The notes beneath the pieces are model-generated. The model saw only the letters and a program-made list of their open reading frames with translations. It was not told the origin of the DNA and ran no database searches. Positions 24,260 through 32,727 of a DNA stretch of 33,809 bases are shown here, one piece after another; within the stretch, counting starts at the first letter, position 1; each line of letters opens with the position of its first letter. Both the position numbers and the translations under genes were made by a program. The DNA is from Halonatronum saccharophilum DSM 13868 (GTDB lineage: Bacteria; Bacillota; Halanaerobiia; Halobacteroidales; Halobacteroidaceae): the NCBI RefSeq assembly GCF_000517025.1, contig NZ_KI912097.1:576034-609842 (forward strand), given 5' to 3'.

Positions 24260-25486
24260 ATGGTAAAAGAGAGATTAAGTAAAGCAAATTTAACAGCATC
24301 TAAAGGGGTTCTTTTAGCAATTCAACACTTGTTTGCAATGTTTGGTGCGACTGTTCTTGTGCCAAGTTTGACAGGTTTAAATCCTGCAGTGGCTTTATTT
24401 ACTTCAGGTGTTGGAACACTAATCTTCCACTTAATTACTAGAGGGAAGGTTCCAGCTTACTTAGGTTCGTCATTTGCTTTTATCGGACCAATCATTGCTG
24501 CTAAGGAAGGATATGGTTTATCGGCGGCTTTGCTGGGATGTTTTGTAGCAGGATTGATCTATATAGTATCGGCTTTAATTATTAGGAAGGTGGGAACAGG
24601 ATTTATAGATAGGTATCTACCACCAGTTGTAGTTGGACCAGTTATTATAACTATCGGTTTAGGCTTGGCCCCGGTAGCAAAGGATATGTCTATGTATCAT
24701 CTACCAACGGCAATCTTTACACTTGCAGTAACAATTGCGGTTAGTGTACTTGGTAAAGGTATTTTGAAGGTGACTCCTATATTAATCGGTATAATTGCTG
24801 GATATATCTTTGCGGCATTTAATGGTTTGGTAGACTTTGGCCCGGTGATAGAAGCTAGTTGGATTGGTTTGCCAGAATTCACTTCAATATTCCAATTAGA
24901 ATCTATAGGAGCAGGAATATCGGCAGTAGCTTTAATAGCTCCAGTGGCAATTGTAACTATGGTAGAACATTTAGGTGATGTATTAGCTTTATCTAAAACT
25001 GTTGATGAAGATTTTATAGAAGAGCCAGGCTTGCATAGAACTTTATTGGGAGATGGGGTTGCGACTTTATTTGCATCTTTAGCTGGTGGACCTCCAAATA
25101 CAACTTATGGTGAGAATATAGGTGTTTTAGCTTTAACTGGTGTCCATAGCCCAATTGTTGTTGAAATTGCAGCAGCTATAGTTATAGCAATGAGCTTTAT
25201 CCAAAAGGTTGGAGCTTCTATACAGACTATACCAGTTCCTGTAATGGGTGGAATTGTAATTCTACTCTTTGGTATGATAGCTTCTATAGGACTTAGAACC
25301 TTAGTTGAAAATGAAGTCGATTTAAGTGTAACTAGAAACTTAGTAATAGTATCTACAATTCTGGTAGTTGGGTTGAGTGGGATCCCTATTACATTTAGTA
25401 TATTAGAGTTTCAAGGTATGGGCTTAGCTGCTATAGTCGGGATATTATTAAATATAATCTTGCCTAAAGAAGAGTTAAGCGAGTAA
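24260..25486 (+). CDS. uraA: Uracil permease, nucleobase-cation symporter-2 family
   Basis: I place the start at ATG 24260, after ATAGGAGGGG; an upstream in-frame ATG at 24218 overlaps the attenuator's T tract and has no ribosome site. The 408-residue protein has about twelve to fourteen membrane segments. Family marks are GLNPAVALFTSGVGT, LGSSFAFIGPI and the conserved TTYGENIGVLALTG near residue 285. It should import uracil with a proton or sodium ion. Its PyrR attenuator and position after pyrR support pyrimidine uptake. A terminator follows. Confidence 0.93.
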   Translation: MVKERLSKANLTASKGVLLAIQHLFAMFGATVLVPSLTGLNPAVALFTSGVGTLIFHLITRGKVPAYLGSSFAFIGPIIAAKEGYGLSAALLGCFVAGLIYIVSALIIRKVGTGFIDRYLPPVVVGPVIITIGLGLAPVAKDMSMYHLPTAIFTLAVTIAVSVLGKGILKVTPILIGIIAGYIFAAFNGLVDFGPVIEASWIGLPEFTSIFQLESIGAGISAVALIAPVAIVTMVEHLGDVLALSKTVDEDFIEEPGLHRTLLGDGVATLFASLAGGPPNTTYGENIGVLALTGVHSPIVVEIAAAIVIAMSFIQKVGASIQTIPVPVMGGIVILLFGMIASIGLRTLVENEVDLSVTRNLVIVSTILVVGLSGIPITFSILEFQGMGLAAIVGILLNIILPKEELSE

Positions 25487-25500
25487 ATTATAAAGTAAAA

Positions 25501-25528
25501 AAAGAGACCTTATTTGGGTCTCTTTTTT
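25501..25528 (+). terminator. Intrinsic terminator of pyrR-uraA
   Basis: AAAGAGACC (25501-25509) pairs with GGTCTCTTT (25517-25525), followed by more Ts. Confidence 0.9.
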
Positions 25529-25613
25529 TGTTATTATTAAAAGAAAGAAGAGTAGTTACTAAAAATATTATATTAGTTCTTAATATGTGAGAAAGAAATT
25601 TAAATAATAATTG

Positions 25614-25641
25614 TTGACATATATAACTAATGATGTATAAT
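25614..25641 (+). promoter_or_regulatory. Sigma-A promoter of the TetR-flavoprotein unit
   Basis: TTGACA (25614-25619), a 16-base spacer and TATAAT (25636-25641). It overlaps the left arm of the inverted repeat at 25627-25674. Confidence 0.78.
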
Positions 25642-25674
25642 AATTAATATAGAACACTTGATATATATCATTAG
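25627..25674. promoter_or_regulatory. Candidate TetR operator (13-bp inverted repeat)
   Basis: CTAATGATGTATA (25627-25639) and TATATATCATTAG (25662-25674) match as an inverted repeat with one mismatch. The left arm covers the -10 box, the right arm lies just after the expected start site. The wide spacing (22 bases) is unusual for one TetR dimer, so two dimers or looping would be needed. Confidence 0.5.
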
Positions 25675-25697
25675 ATTTATAATAGAGAGGGGATAGA

Positions 25698-26264
25698 ATG
25701 CCACCGAAGAAAAAGTACACAAAAGATCAAATAATTGAAGTAGCTTTTGAAATGGCGAAGGAAGAAGGAATTGATAGTATAACGATTAGAAAGGTTGCAA
25801 AGAGATTAAAGAGTTCAATTGCTCCTATTTATGTAAATTTTGAAGATGTAGAAGAGTTAATTGGAGAGGTTATCAAGAGGATATTTGCTCTTGGTAAAGA
25901 GATTCTTGATGAAGAAAGCTCTGGAGAACCCTTTAGAGATATAGGTTTATCTAGTCTTCGATTTGCTAGAGAGTATTCTGTACTCTTTAGAGATTTAATG
26001 ATGAATCAAAATGATTATATGAAAAGTTATGATCAAGAGATGGGCCAACCTCTTATAGAAGAGATGAAAAAAGATTCTCAGTTGGAGGGGTTCTCAGAAG
26101 AAGAGTTAAAAAATATCTTATTAAAGATGAGGGTAGTTCAAACAGGGCTTTCAGTAATGATTGCTAACGGCCTCTTGCCGAAGGGTTTTGGGGAGGAAGA
26201 GGAAGTAAGGTTGTTAGAGGATATAGCAGCAGATATAGTCTATGCTACTAGAATGGGTAGGTAG
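25698..26264 (+). CDS. TetR-family transcriptional regulator
   Basis: The 188-residue protein has an N-terminal TetR helix-turn-helix (KDQIIEVAFEMAKEEGIDSI, then ITIRKVAKRLKSSIAPIYVNF). The C-terminal ligand domain is not recognised as a particular subfamily; TetR_C regions vary too much to predict the inducer. ATG follows AGAGAGGGG. The flavoprotein gene 47 bases downstream is the obvious target besides the regulator itself. A hairpin at 26267-26293 lies in the gap. Confidence 0.88.
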   Translation: MPPKKKYTKDQIIEVAFEMAKEEGIDSITIRKVAKRLKSSIAPIYVNFEDVEELIGEVIKRIFALGKEILDEESSGEPFRDIGLSSLRFAREYSVLFRDLMMNQNDYMKSYDQEMGQPLIEEMKKDSQLEGFSEEELKNILLKMRVVQTGLSVMIANGLLPKGFGEEEEVRLLEDIAADIVYATRMGR

Positions 26265-26266
26265 TA

Positions 26267-26293
26267 TAGTAATAAAGTTTTACTTTATTACTA
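26267..26293. repeat. Hairpin TAGTAATAAAG / CTTTATTACTA
   Basis: An 11-bp perfect stem with a TTTTA loop lies between the TetR and flavoprotein genes, almost the same stem as at 10015-10039. It is not followed by a T tract, so it is more likely an mRNA processing or stability element than a terminator. Confidence 0.5.
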
Positions 26294-26311
26294 CAAAACA
26301 GGGAGGTAATT

Positions 26312-27841
26312 ATGAAAAAGAAGAAGGTTTTGATTATAGGTGCTGGTATTGCTGGGTTATCTGCAGGTTCATACTTAGAGCGTAATGGTTATGATACTGA
26401 GATCTTTGAGGATCATAGTATTCCAGGTGGTCTCTGTACTGCTTGGAAGAGGGGGGAGTATACCTTTGATTATTGTGTTCATTGGTTGATGGGGACTAAA
26501 GAAGGAACTGGTTTTGATGTTATTTGGGATGAGCTTGGAGCTTTGGAGAACGAAAAGGGAGTAAAGACTCCGATCCGTAACTTTGAAGAGTTTAGTAGGA
26601 TAGAACTCTCAGGTGGTGATGTAGTTGGCTTATATAGTAACCTTGATAGGTTAGAAGAGGAGTTTTTGCGAGTTGCTCCTGAGGATGAGAAGAAGATTAG
26701 TAAGTTTATTAAGGACTTAAAGAAGTTAGCTAAGTTTAAAACTCCAGTGGCTACTGAGAAATGGGGGATAAAGGATAGAATCAAATTTATATTTAGCAAC
26801 TTTATACCCTTTCTTAAGGTGATCAAGTATGCACGGATAACTATGGAAGAATTATCAGATCAATGGGATAACCCTAAATTAAAAGAGGTCTTTAGGACAA
26901 TTTTTCCACCTTCTTGGTCTAGTCTTGCTTTTATATTTGGAATGGCTTTCCAGCATATAGAGGCTGCAGGCTATCCAGTAGGAGGGTCTTTGCCTTTGGC
27001 TAAAAATATTGAAAGGGAATATTTAAAACTTGGAGGAAAGATTTATTACTCATCTAAAGTTGAAGAGATATTAGTAGAGGACGATAAAGCTGTAGGGATA
27101 AGGCTAGAAGGCGGGGAAGAATATTTTGGTGATGATATAGTCTCTGCTGCCGATGGATATACAACCCTTTATAAGATGCTAGATGGTCGCTATTTATCCT
27201 CACAACTAAAGAAGGCTTATGAAGACTTCTCTCTCTTTCCTTCATCGATCTATCTAGGCTTTGGTGTAGAAAAGGATCTTTCAGATATGCCTCATGCTAC
27301 TCTTTTACATCTAGATCCACCTTTACTTCTTTCTGATGGGTCAAAGCATGAATATATTAGTTTAAATGTTTATAACTTCGATCCAACGTTGGCCCCAGAG
27401 GGGAAGACTACAGTTACGGTCTTGATTAATACTTGGAAGGATCAGTACTGGCAAGAGCTTGCAGAGAAAGATTATGGAGAATACAAAACGATCAAAGCAG
27501 ATCTAAGTGATAAAGTCTTAAATATTATTGATGAGAAGTTTCCAGGCTTTAGCTCAACAGTGGAGAAGGTAGATGTTTCAACACCTCATACAGTTAAGCG
27601 CTATACGGGTAATTGGCAGGGAAGTTATGAGGGCTTTGCTCCTACTCCTGTAGCTTTGATGAAAAAATTACCTAAAGAAGTTCCAGAATTAAATAGCTGT
27701 TATATGATAGGACAATGGACAGAGCCAGGCGGAGGAATACCATCTGCTGCCTTGGATGGTCGTAATTTGGCCCGTAGGCTTTGTAAGAGGGATAAAAAAG
27801 AGTTTATAAGTAGTAGAAAGATGATAAATAAAAGGAGCTAG
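26312..27841 (+). CDS. FAD-dependent oxidoreductase, CrtI/phytoene desaturase-like
   Basis: The 509-residue protein starts with a Rossmann dinucleotide fold, VLIIGAGIAGLSAGSYLE, followed by EIFEDHSIPGGLCTAWKRG, as in CrtI, carotenoid isomerase and related flavoproteins. The C-terminal FAD motif is MIGQWTEPGGGIPSAALDGRNLA. There are no clear membrane segments. The substrate is unknown: no carotenoid genes are nearby, and many such proteins in anaerobes are not carotenoid enzymes. Control by the upstream TetR regulator is likely from position. ATG follows ACAGGGAGG. A GTTGGCCC octamer is at 27388-27395. Confidence 0.8.
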   Translation: MKKKKVLIIGAGIAGLSAGSYLERNGYDTEIFEDHSIPGGLCTAWKRGEYTFDYCVHWLMGTKEGTGFDVIWDELGALENEKGVKTPIRNFEEFSRIELSGGDVVGLYSNLDRLEEEFLRVAPEDEKKISKFIKDLKKLAKFKTPVATEKWGIKDRIKFIFSNFIPFLKVIKYARITMEELSDQWDNPKLKEVFRTIFPPSWSSLAFIFGMAFQHIEAAGYPVGGSLPLAKNIEREYLKLGGKIYYSSKVEEILVEDDKAVGIRLEGGEEYFGDDIVSAADGYTTLYKMLDGRYLSSQLKKAYEDFSLFPSSIYLGFGVEKDLSDMPHATLLHLDPPLLLSDGSKHEYISLNVYNFDPTLAPEGKTTVTVLINTWKDQYWQELAEKDYGEYKTIKADLSDKVLNIIDEKFPGFSSTVEKVDVSTPHTVKRYTGNWQGSYEGFAPTPVALMKKLPKEVPELNSCYMIGQWTEPGGGIPSAALDGRNLARRLCKRDKKEFISSRKMINKRS

Positions 27842-28048
27842 GCTTTAATGGATTTTTGTTATTGTTAAAAAGATAAGAGGTCAAGGTTAAAATAATATAA
27901 GCAGATTAGATCTGATAAAAGGATAAAGATGTATCTTTAGATGGTATTAGAGGAATATTATTTTTAATGAAGAAGCAAAGAATTAAAGGATTAAAAGTAT
28001 AAAATTGACACAAAAATTAATTAATCTTAAATAAGTAGGAGAGATAAG

Positions 28049-28777
28049 ATGACTAAACCAATAGTTGGAATAACAACATTTTGCAAAGAGGAAGCTAATA
28101 AGAAACACTATAATAAAGTAAGTTCAAGTTATGCCAAAGTTATTGCTGAAGCTGGGGGAACACCAATTTTAATTCCTTTAATGGATAACTTAGATCAGGC
28201 CAAAGAGTATATTGAATTAATTGATGCTTTACTTTTAAGTGGCGGTCAAGATATTTCTCCTCATTATTATAATAATGTTGCTACCCCTTATCTTGGCGAA
28301 GTAGATTCATTACGAGATAAATGGGAAATAAAACTTTTTAAATTAGCTTATGAAGAAAACATTCCTGTTTTAGGAATTTGTAGAGGGATGCAGTTGATTA
28401 ATGTAGCTCAAGGGGGTACTCTATATCAAGATATAGTAGAAGAATATAATAAAAAAGCTATTCATATTCCAGAGGGGTGTAATGAATGTTATGTCTACCA
28501 TTCTATAAATTTTAAAGAGCCTTGTAACCTATGTGGCTTTAGTTCTGCTAAAAAATTTGATGTTAATTCTCATCACCATCAAGCAATTAAAGATTTGGCC
28601 CCAGGTTTTAAAGTTATTGCCGAAACTAAAGGGAAAATTATAGAAGCAATTGAATCTATGGATAAGGATTTTATATTTGGTGTCCAGTGGCATCCAGAAG
28701 ATTTGACACATTTGCATCCTTGTTTTAAAAAAATATTTAATATCTTTATTGAAAAAGCAGACCAGAATAACAAATAG
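28049..28777 (+). CDS. Class I glutamine amidotransferase-like gamma-glutamyl hydrolase (PuuD family)
   Basis: The 242-residue protein matches Peptidase C26/PuuD hydrolases. The nucleophile is Cys111 in VLGICRGMQLINV; the His215/Glu217 pair is in FGVQWHPEDL; LLLSGGQDISP near 62-72 is also conserved. Relatives split gamma-glutamyl compounds, such as gamma-glutamyl-GABA in putrescine breakdown, but no other putrescine genes are in the window, so the substrate is open. ATG follows GTAGGAGAG. In the 207-bp gap upstream there is only AT-rich sequence and a fragment of the dispersed repeat (GATTAGATCTGATAA at 27904). Confidence 0.88.
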   Translation: MTKPIVGITTFCKEEANKKHYNKVSSSYAKVIAEAGGTPILIPLMDNLDQAKEYIELIDALLLSGGQDISPHYYNNVATPYLGEVDSLRDKWEIKLFKLAYEENIPVLGICRGMQLINVAQGGTLYQDIVEEYNKKAIHIPEGCNECYVYHSINFKEPCNLCGFSSAKKFDVNSHHHQAIKDLAPGFKVIAETKGKIIEAIESMDKDFIFGVQWHPEDLTHLHPCFKKIFNIFIEKADQNNK

Positions 28778-28830
28778 GGGAGGGTATTAAATTAATAAAA
28801 GTTTTAGAATTTTCATAGCAGTAGGAGGTT

Positions 28831-29289
28831 TTATTCTGCGTGGTGCTCTTTGGCATCCTCTTTAGTTTCATAAACTGTATCACGTGGATGCTCAGGTGGA
28901 GCATAAATAGAGTACAATTTAAGCGGTGTACTACCTGTGTTGATTATATTGTGCCATTTACCAGCAGGGATAAATATTGCATAGTCTTCATAGAAATTTT
29001 CTCGAAAATCCAATTCATCTCTTCTATCTCCCATCAAAACAACTCCTTGGCCTCTTTCGATTCGTATGAATTGATCATGGTCTTCATGAACTTCTAAGCC
29101 TATGTCATCACCAATATTAATGCTCATTAGGGTAAGTTGCAAATATTCTCCTGTCCATAAAGAGATAATAAAATAATCATTCTGCTTAGTAGCTGCTTCA
29201 ATATTAATCACAAAAGGGGATGGCCCATAATCTTTTAATTTAATAGGTTGTTTTGGGTGACGTGGGTTAATTATATAATCATCACTCAT
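28831..29289 (-). CDS. Single-domain cupin protein
   Basis: I choose ATG 29289 (MSDDYIINPRHPKQP), 9 bases after AAAGGA; two in-frame starts further upstream (29298 and 29319) overlap that ribosome site. The 152-residue protein has cupin motif 1 GLEVHEDHDQFIRIERG, with two metal-ligand histidines, and motif 2 PAGKWHNIINTGSTPLKLYS. Cupins of this kind may be isomerases, dioxygenases or sugar-binding proteins; the function cannot be told. The C-terminus (YETKEDAKEHHAE) is charged. The gene converges with the PuuD-like gene without a clear terminator between them. Confidence 0.85.
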   Translation of the reverse strand: MSDDYIINPRHPKQPIKLKDYGPSPFVINIEAATKQNDYFIISLWTGEYLQLTLMSINIGDDIGLEVHEDHDQFIRIERGQGVVLMGDRRDELDFRENFYEDYAIFIPAGKWHNIINTGSTPLKLYSIYAPPEHPRDTVYETKEDAKEHHAE

Positions 29290-29446
29290 ATCAATCATTC
29301 CTTTCCTAAGCTTTTTCAATATTATATGTTATACCTTTAAGATAAGTTCTTGAGTTCATAGAAATTTTAAGAGTTCTCTTTTATTTTTACTTTTATCAAA
29401 AACAAGATGAGCAAATCTTAAAGTGTTTAGTTTTTTAAGATTCTAA

Positions 29447-29800
29447 GGGCCAACGCCCTTGGCTTTTTGTCGTTAGTAAAGAGATAAAGGTCAAAGGCTT
29501 GGGCACAGATTAGATCTGATAAGAGCCGATTAAAACCTGATAAAATTAAGGTCAAGGGCTGTGTAACCACTAATGAACACGAATAGGCACTAATAAAGTC
29601 AAGAGATAGAAATCAAAGGATATACTCTAACAAGGGCTTGACAAGTGCTGACAAGGTCAAGGGTTTAATTAGCCAAAGATAAATTAAGGCTGAGCAACAA
29701 TTCCGATATCTGGGAATATTAGCTTGTGAATTAAGGTTAAGTGTTGTTAACCACTAATGGACACGAATTGGCATTAATAAGGTTATAGTGGTAACAGATA
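29447..29800. repeat. Mosaic dispersed repeat, copy A
   Basis: The gap 29290-29962 holds no gene. It begins with a terminator-like hairpin (GCCAA-CGCCC-TTGGC then TTTTT, 29449-29468), although no gene ends here. Then come GAGATAAAGGTCAAAGGC, GATTAGATCTGATAAGAGCC (29508), AAGGTCAAGGGCTGTGTAAC (29548), and CACTAATGAACACGAATAGG. TTAATTAGCCAAAGATAAA follows near 29669, and a second CACTAATGGACACGAATTGG near 29750. All of these words recur in copies B-D but in different combinations. Confidence 0.8.
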
Positions 29801-29902
29801 TACCATTATTGACTAAGAGGTGGTGAAATTTAAGTTTTTGACTTTAGGTGTTTTTGCTGATACTCATAGTAGAGGCTTTGAAAGTATAATTATTGCCCCA
29901 CC

Positions 29903-29931
29903 TTTTAAAGGTAAGTCAGTTATGATATAAT
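29903..29931 (+). promoter_or_regulatory. Probable promoter of the first Rpn gene
   Basis: TATAAT at 29926-29931 (in an AT-rich run with a second TATAAT) lies 17 bases after a weak -35 (TTTTAA, 29903-29908). Confidence 0.4.
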
Positions 29932-29962
29932 ATAATTAGATAAAGTAAAAAGGACTGGTTAA

Positions 29963-30883
29963 ATGAAAGTTAATAATCCACATGACAAGTTTTTCAAGGA
30001 AAGCTTAAGTAGGGTAGAGGTTGCAAAGGGTTTTATGGAAAACTACCTACCAGAAAAATTATTAAACTTAATAGATTTAGATAATATAATAATAGAGAAG
30101 GATTCATTTATTGAAAAGGAGTTAGAGGAGTATTTCTCTGATATACTTTATAGGGTAAGTTTGAAAGGGAAAGAAGCTTATTTATACTTTCTATTTGAGC
30201 ATAAGTCTTATCCTTATAAAAAGATAACTATTCAGCTGTTGCAGTATATGTTAAATATTTGGGAGCTTAAATTAAAGCAGAAAAAAGAAGGGAAGCTACC
30301 TTTAATTATACCTATGGTAGTATATCATGGCAAAGATAGGTGGAATATAGGAGTGAAGTTATCAGATATAGTTGAGGATATTCCTAAAGAGGTAGAGGAG
30401 TATTTTCCAGATTATAAATATCTATTATATGACTTATCTAGTTATAGTGATGAAGAGATTAAAGGTACAGGGATATTGAGGGTCTTTTTAGAGATATTGA
30501 GTTCTTTGTATAAAGATGATTTTGAAGAGAGGTTTAAAGAAGCTTTAATTGTATTAGAAAGGCTAAGAGAGCAGAACCAAGGGATAGAATATTTTGAGAC
30601 AGTAGTTAGATATATACTTAATGCTAAAGATGGTTTGGAATTTAAAGATTTAAAGGATATGGCTGACAAAATATCTACAAAGAGAGGTGAAGATATTATG
30701 ACCATAGCAGATCAATTGAGAAGAGAAGGAAGAATAGAAGGTAAGGTAGAAGGTAAGATGGAGGGGAAGGTAGAAATAGCTCAGAATTTATTAAAGAAGG
30801 GTATGAGTACTATAGAGGTAATGGATATAACCGAGTTGCCTAAGAAAAAGATAGAGGAGATTAAGAAGAAATCTCAGCATTAA
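29963..30883 (+). CDS. Rpn-family nuclease (PF04754, RpnA-like, formerly 'Transposase_31')
   Basis: The 306-residue protein starts NPHDKFFKESLSRVEVAKGF, typical of RpnA-like proteins. The PD-(D/E)XK core is visible: Asp60 in YFSDILYRV, and Glu79 and Lys81 in FLFEHKS, followed by QLLQYMLNIWE. Despite the old 'transposase' name, studied members are DNA nucleases that promote recombination. The C-terminus (GRIEGKVEGKMEGK, then a short helical repeat) is the usual variable, repeat-like tail. It has its own promoter and terminator and lies between repeat copies A and B. Its start has only a modest ribosome site (AAAAAGGACT). Confidence 0.87.
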   Translation: MKVNNPHDKFFKESLSRVEVAKGFMENYLPEKLLNLIDLDNIIIEKDSFIEKELEEYFSDILYRVSLKGKEAYLYFLFEHKSYPYKKITIQLLQYMLNIWELKLKQKKEGKLPLIIPMVVYHGKDRWNIGVKLSDIVEDIPKEVEEYFPDYKYLLYDLSSYSDEEIKGTGILRVFLEILSSLYKDDFEERFKEALIVLERLREQNQGIEYFETVVRYILNAKDGLEFKDLKDMADKISTKRGEDIMTIADQLRREGRIEGKVEGKMEGKVEIAQNLLKKGMSTIEVMDITELPKKKIEEIKKKSQH

Positions 30884-30892
30884 GATAAAAGT

Positions 30893-30922
30893 TGTGCCTT
30901 CTAATTTAGAAGGCACAGCTTT
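30893..30922 (+). terminator. Intrinsic terminator of the first Rpn gene
   Basis: TGTGCCTTCT (30893-30902) and AGAAGGCACA (30908-30917) pair perfectly around AATTT, followed by GCTTTTT. Confidence 0.9.
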
Positions 30923-30932
30923 TTAATTTAAT

Positions 30933-31100
30933 GGGCCAACAGGAGCGAGAGTAGTCGACCAACATTTTACCAAAGGTGTTGGTTGTTTTTTTGCAAGGGC
31001 CAACGATATGACAAATACGATAAGTGTTAAAATCAAGGTCAAGGGCTGTGTAACCATGCCCTGAAAGAAATGTCCTTGTGGTGCTAATGGACACGAATAA
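30933..31100. repeat. Mosaic dispersed repeat, copy B
   Basis: Between the two Rpn genes: GGGCCAAC, AGGAGCGAGAGTAG, then a second terminator-like hairpin (ACCAACA at 30958, TGTTGGT at 30977, then a T run). After another GGGCCAAC (30997) comes the block from CCAACGATATGA to CCTTGTGGTGCT (31000-31085) and TAATGGACACGAATA. This block recurs in copies C and D with few differences. Confidence 0.85.
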
Positions 31101-31120
31101 AATTCATAGCCAATTAACCT

Positions 31121-31149
31121 TTGTCTTATCTTAACTCCTATGCTATAAT
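31121..31149 (+). promoter_or_regulatory. Sigma-A promoter of the second Rpn gene
   Basis: TTGTCT (31121-31126), a 17-base spacer and TATAAT (31144-31149), about 35 bases before the start codon. Confidence 0.72.
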
Positions 31150-31182
31150 TAAACTATATATTTAAAAGAGGGGGTCGGTAAG

Positions 31183-32049
31183 ATGTGTCGTTTAAATCCA
31201 AGGGTAGATTTTGCTTTTAAGAAATTATTTGGTAGTGAAGAGAATAAGGATATCCTAATCTCTTTCATTAATTCGGTCTTAGATAAAGAAGATCAGATTA
31301 AAGATCTTATCTTAAAGAACCCATATAACGCTAAAAACTTTAAAAATGATAAGCTATCAATACTTGATGTCAAGGCTATAGACCAGAAGGGTGTTTGGTA
31401 CAATATAGAGATGCAGATAACAGATCAAGACTATTATGATAAGAGGGCTCTTTATTATTGGGCTAGATTATATACAGGTCAACTAGAGTCAGGAGTTAAT
31501 TATGATAAGCTAGAGAAGACGATAGTTATAAATTTACTTAACTTCAATTGCTTAGATGAAGAAGATTATCATAATGTATATAAATTATTGAATCGTAAAT
31601 CAAAAGAAGAGTTGATAGACCACTTAGAGATTCATTTTATTGAGTTGGATAAGTATAATAAGGACTTAACAGATGTACAGACGACCTTAGATAGATGGAC
31701 AGAGTTTTTAAAGAAAGCCCATGAGTATAATAAAGATAAAATTCCTGCTCAATTAGCAGAGGTGGAAAGTATTCAAAAAGCAATAAAAGTATTGGATACA
31801 ATGTATTTAAATGAGGATGAGCGAGAATTATACGAAGCTAGATTAAAGTGGTTGCGAGATGAAGAGATGGCTTTAAAGAAAGCTGAGGAAAAGGGTATGG
31901 CAAGGGGTATACAGAAGGGTATGGAGAAAGGTAAGAAAGAGATGGTAGATAATTTATTGAAGTTAGGGGTAGAAATAGATAAGATAGCTCAAGCAAGTGG
32001 GCTAACTAAAGAGGAGATAAGAGAGTTAAGAAATTCTAATATGGGTTAA
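31183..32049 (+). CDS. Rpn-family PD-(D/E)XK nuclease (PF12784-like)
   Basis: The 288-residue protein belongs to a different Rpn branch from its neighbour: LNPRVDFAFKKLFGSEENKD at the start, then LSILDVKAID (Asp62) and YNIEMQI (Glu76, Gln78) as the nuclease core, and ALYYWARLYTGQL. A charged C-terminal tail (GMARGIQKGMEKGKKE) ends in a helical motif, LLKLGVEIDKIAQASGLTKEE, common to these tails. DNA cleavage and recombination are the family inference. ATG follows GAGGGGGTCGG. It is a single-gene unit between repeat copies B and C. Confidence 0.87.
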   Translation: MCRLNPRVDFAFKKLFGSEENKDILISFINSVLDKEDQIKDLILKNPYNAKNFKNDKLSILDVKAIDQKGVWYNIEMQITDQDYYDKRALYYWARLYTGQLESGVNYDKLEKTIVINLLNFNCLDEEDYHNVYKLLNRKSKEELIDHLEIHFIELDKYNKDLTDVQTTLDRWTEFLKKAHEYNKDKIPAQLAEVESIQKAIKVLDTMYLNEDERELYEARLKWLRDEEMALKKAEEKGMARGIQKGMEKGKKEMVDNLLKLGVEIDKIAQASGLTKEEIRELRNSNMG

Positions 32050-32055
32050 AAGATC

Positions 32056-32078
32056 GGGCCAACGCCTTTGGCTTTTTT
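32056..32078 (+). terminator. Intrinsic terminator of the second Rpn gene
   Basis: GCCAA (32058-32062) pairs with TTGGC (32068-32072) around CGCCT, followed by TTTTTT. The stem begins within a GGGCCAAC octamer and is the first block of repeat copy C. The stem is short, so termination may be partial. Confidence 0.65.
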
Positions 32079-32637
32079 CGTTAGCAAAGAGATAAAGGTC
32101 AAAGGCTTGGACACAGATTAGATCTGATAAGAGCCGATTAAAATCTGATAAAATCAAAATTAAGAGCTTAATTAGCCAAAGATAAAGTAAGGCAGGGCCA
32201 ACGATATACAGTCACTTTGAGGTTATGGGCCAACGGAAGCGAGAGTAGCCGACCAACATTCTACCAAGGGTGTTGGTTGTTTTTTTGCAGGAGCAACGAT
32301 ATGAGAAATTTGATAAGTGCTAAAATCAAGGTCAAGGGCTGTGTAACCATGCCCTGAAAGAAATGCCCTTGGGGTGCTAATGGACACGAATAGGCACTAA
32401 TAAAGTCAAGAGATAGAAATCAAAGGATATACTCTGACAAGGGCTTGACAAGTGCCGACAAGGTCCAGACAAGAGCATAAAAAAGACTTTAGTGTATCGA
32501 ATTGTGATAATGGAGCGAATCGAAGAGTAAAGTTCAAGAGCTTAATTAGCCACAGATGAACACAGATAAAATTAAAGGATAGGCCAATAGAAGTCAGGAG
32601 TGTGATAGCTAATGTTCCTGTGTAGAGGTGTTGGCCC
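32079..32637. repeat. Mosaic dispersed repeat, copy C
   Basis: The longest copy. It contains GAGATAAAGGTCAAAGGC, GATTAGATCTGATAAGAGCC (32116), TTAATTAGCCAAAGATAAA, two GGGCCAAC octamers (32195, 32227), and ACCAACATT...TGTTGGT with a T run (32252-32286). The B/D-type block ends at GGGGTGCT (32378) and TAATGGACACGAATAGG follows. Further on are ATACTCTGACAAGGGCTTGAC, CCGACAAGGTCCAGACAAGAGC (near 32457), and AGCCACAGATGAACACAGAT near 32549. It lies between the second Rpn gene and mntA; no gene is seen. Confidence 0.85.
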
Positions 32638-32662
32638 TTTGGTATTAGTGGTGAAAATAGTT

Positions 32663-32691
32663 TTGTTAATAAATAGATTAAATGGTATAAT
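32663..32691 (+). promoter_or_regulatory. Sigma-A promoter of the MNT-HEPN pair
   Basis: TTGTTA (32663-32668), a 17-base spacer and TATAAT (32686-32691), about 37 bases before the start codon. Confidence 0.78.
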
Positions 32692-32727
32692 AGTAATATA
32701 AAGAACTGAAATAAAAGGAGGGTAACT

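Noticed and set aside
26479-26826. 115-codon antisense frame in the flavoprotein gene
   Set aside because: It is a by-product of codon use in the opposite gene; no ribosome site or recognisable domain.
29449-29468. Terminator of the cupin gene or PuuD-like gene
   Set aside because: The hairpin lies upstream of the minus-strand cupin gene and no plus-strand gene ends near it, so it is better seen as part of the repeat.
29963-32049. Two active transposons
   Set aside because: The Rpn genes carry an old transposase name but have a PD-(D/E)XK core, and I see no terminal inverted repeats or target duplications around each gene.
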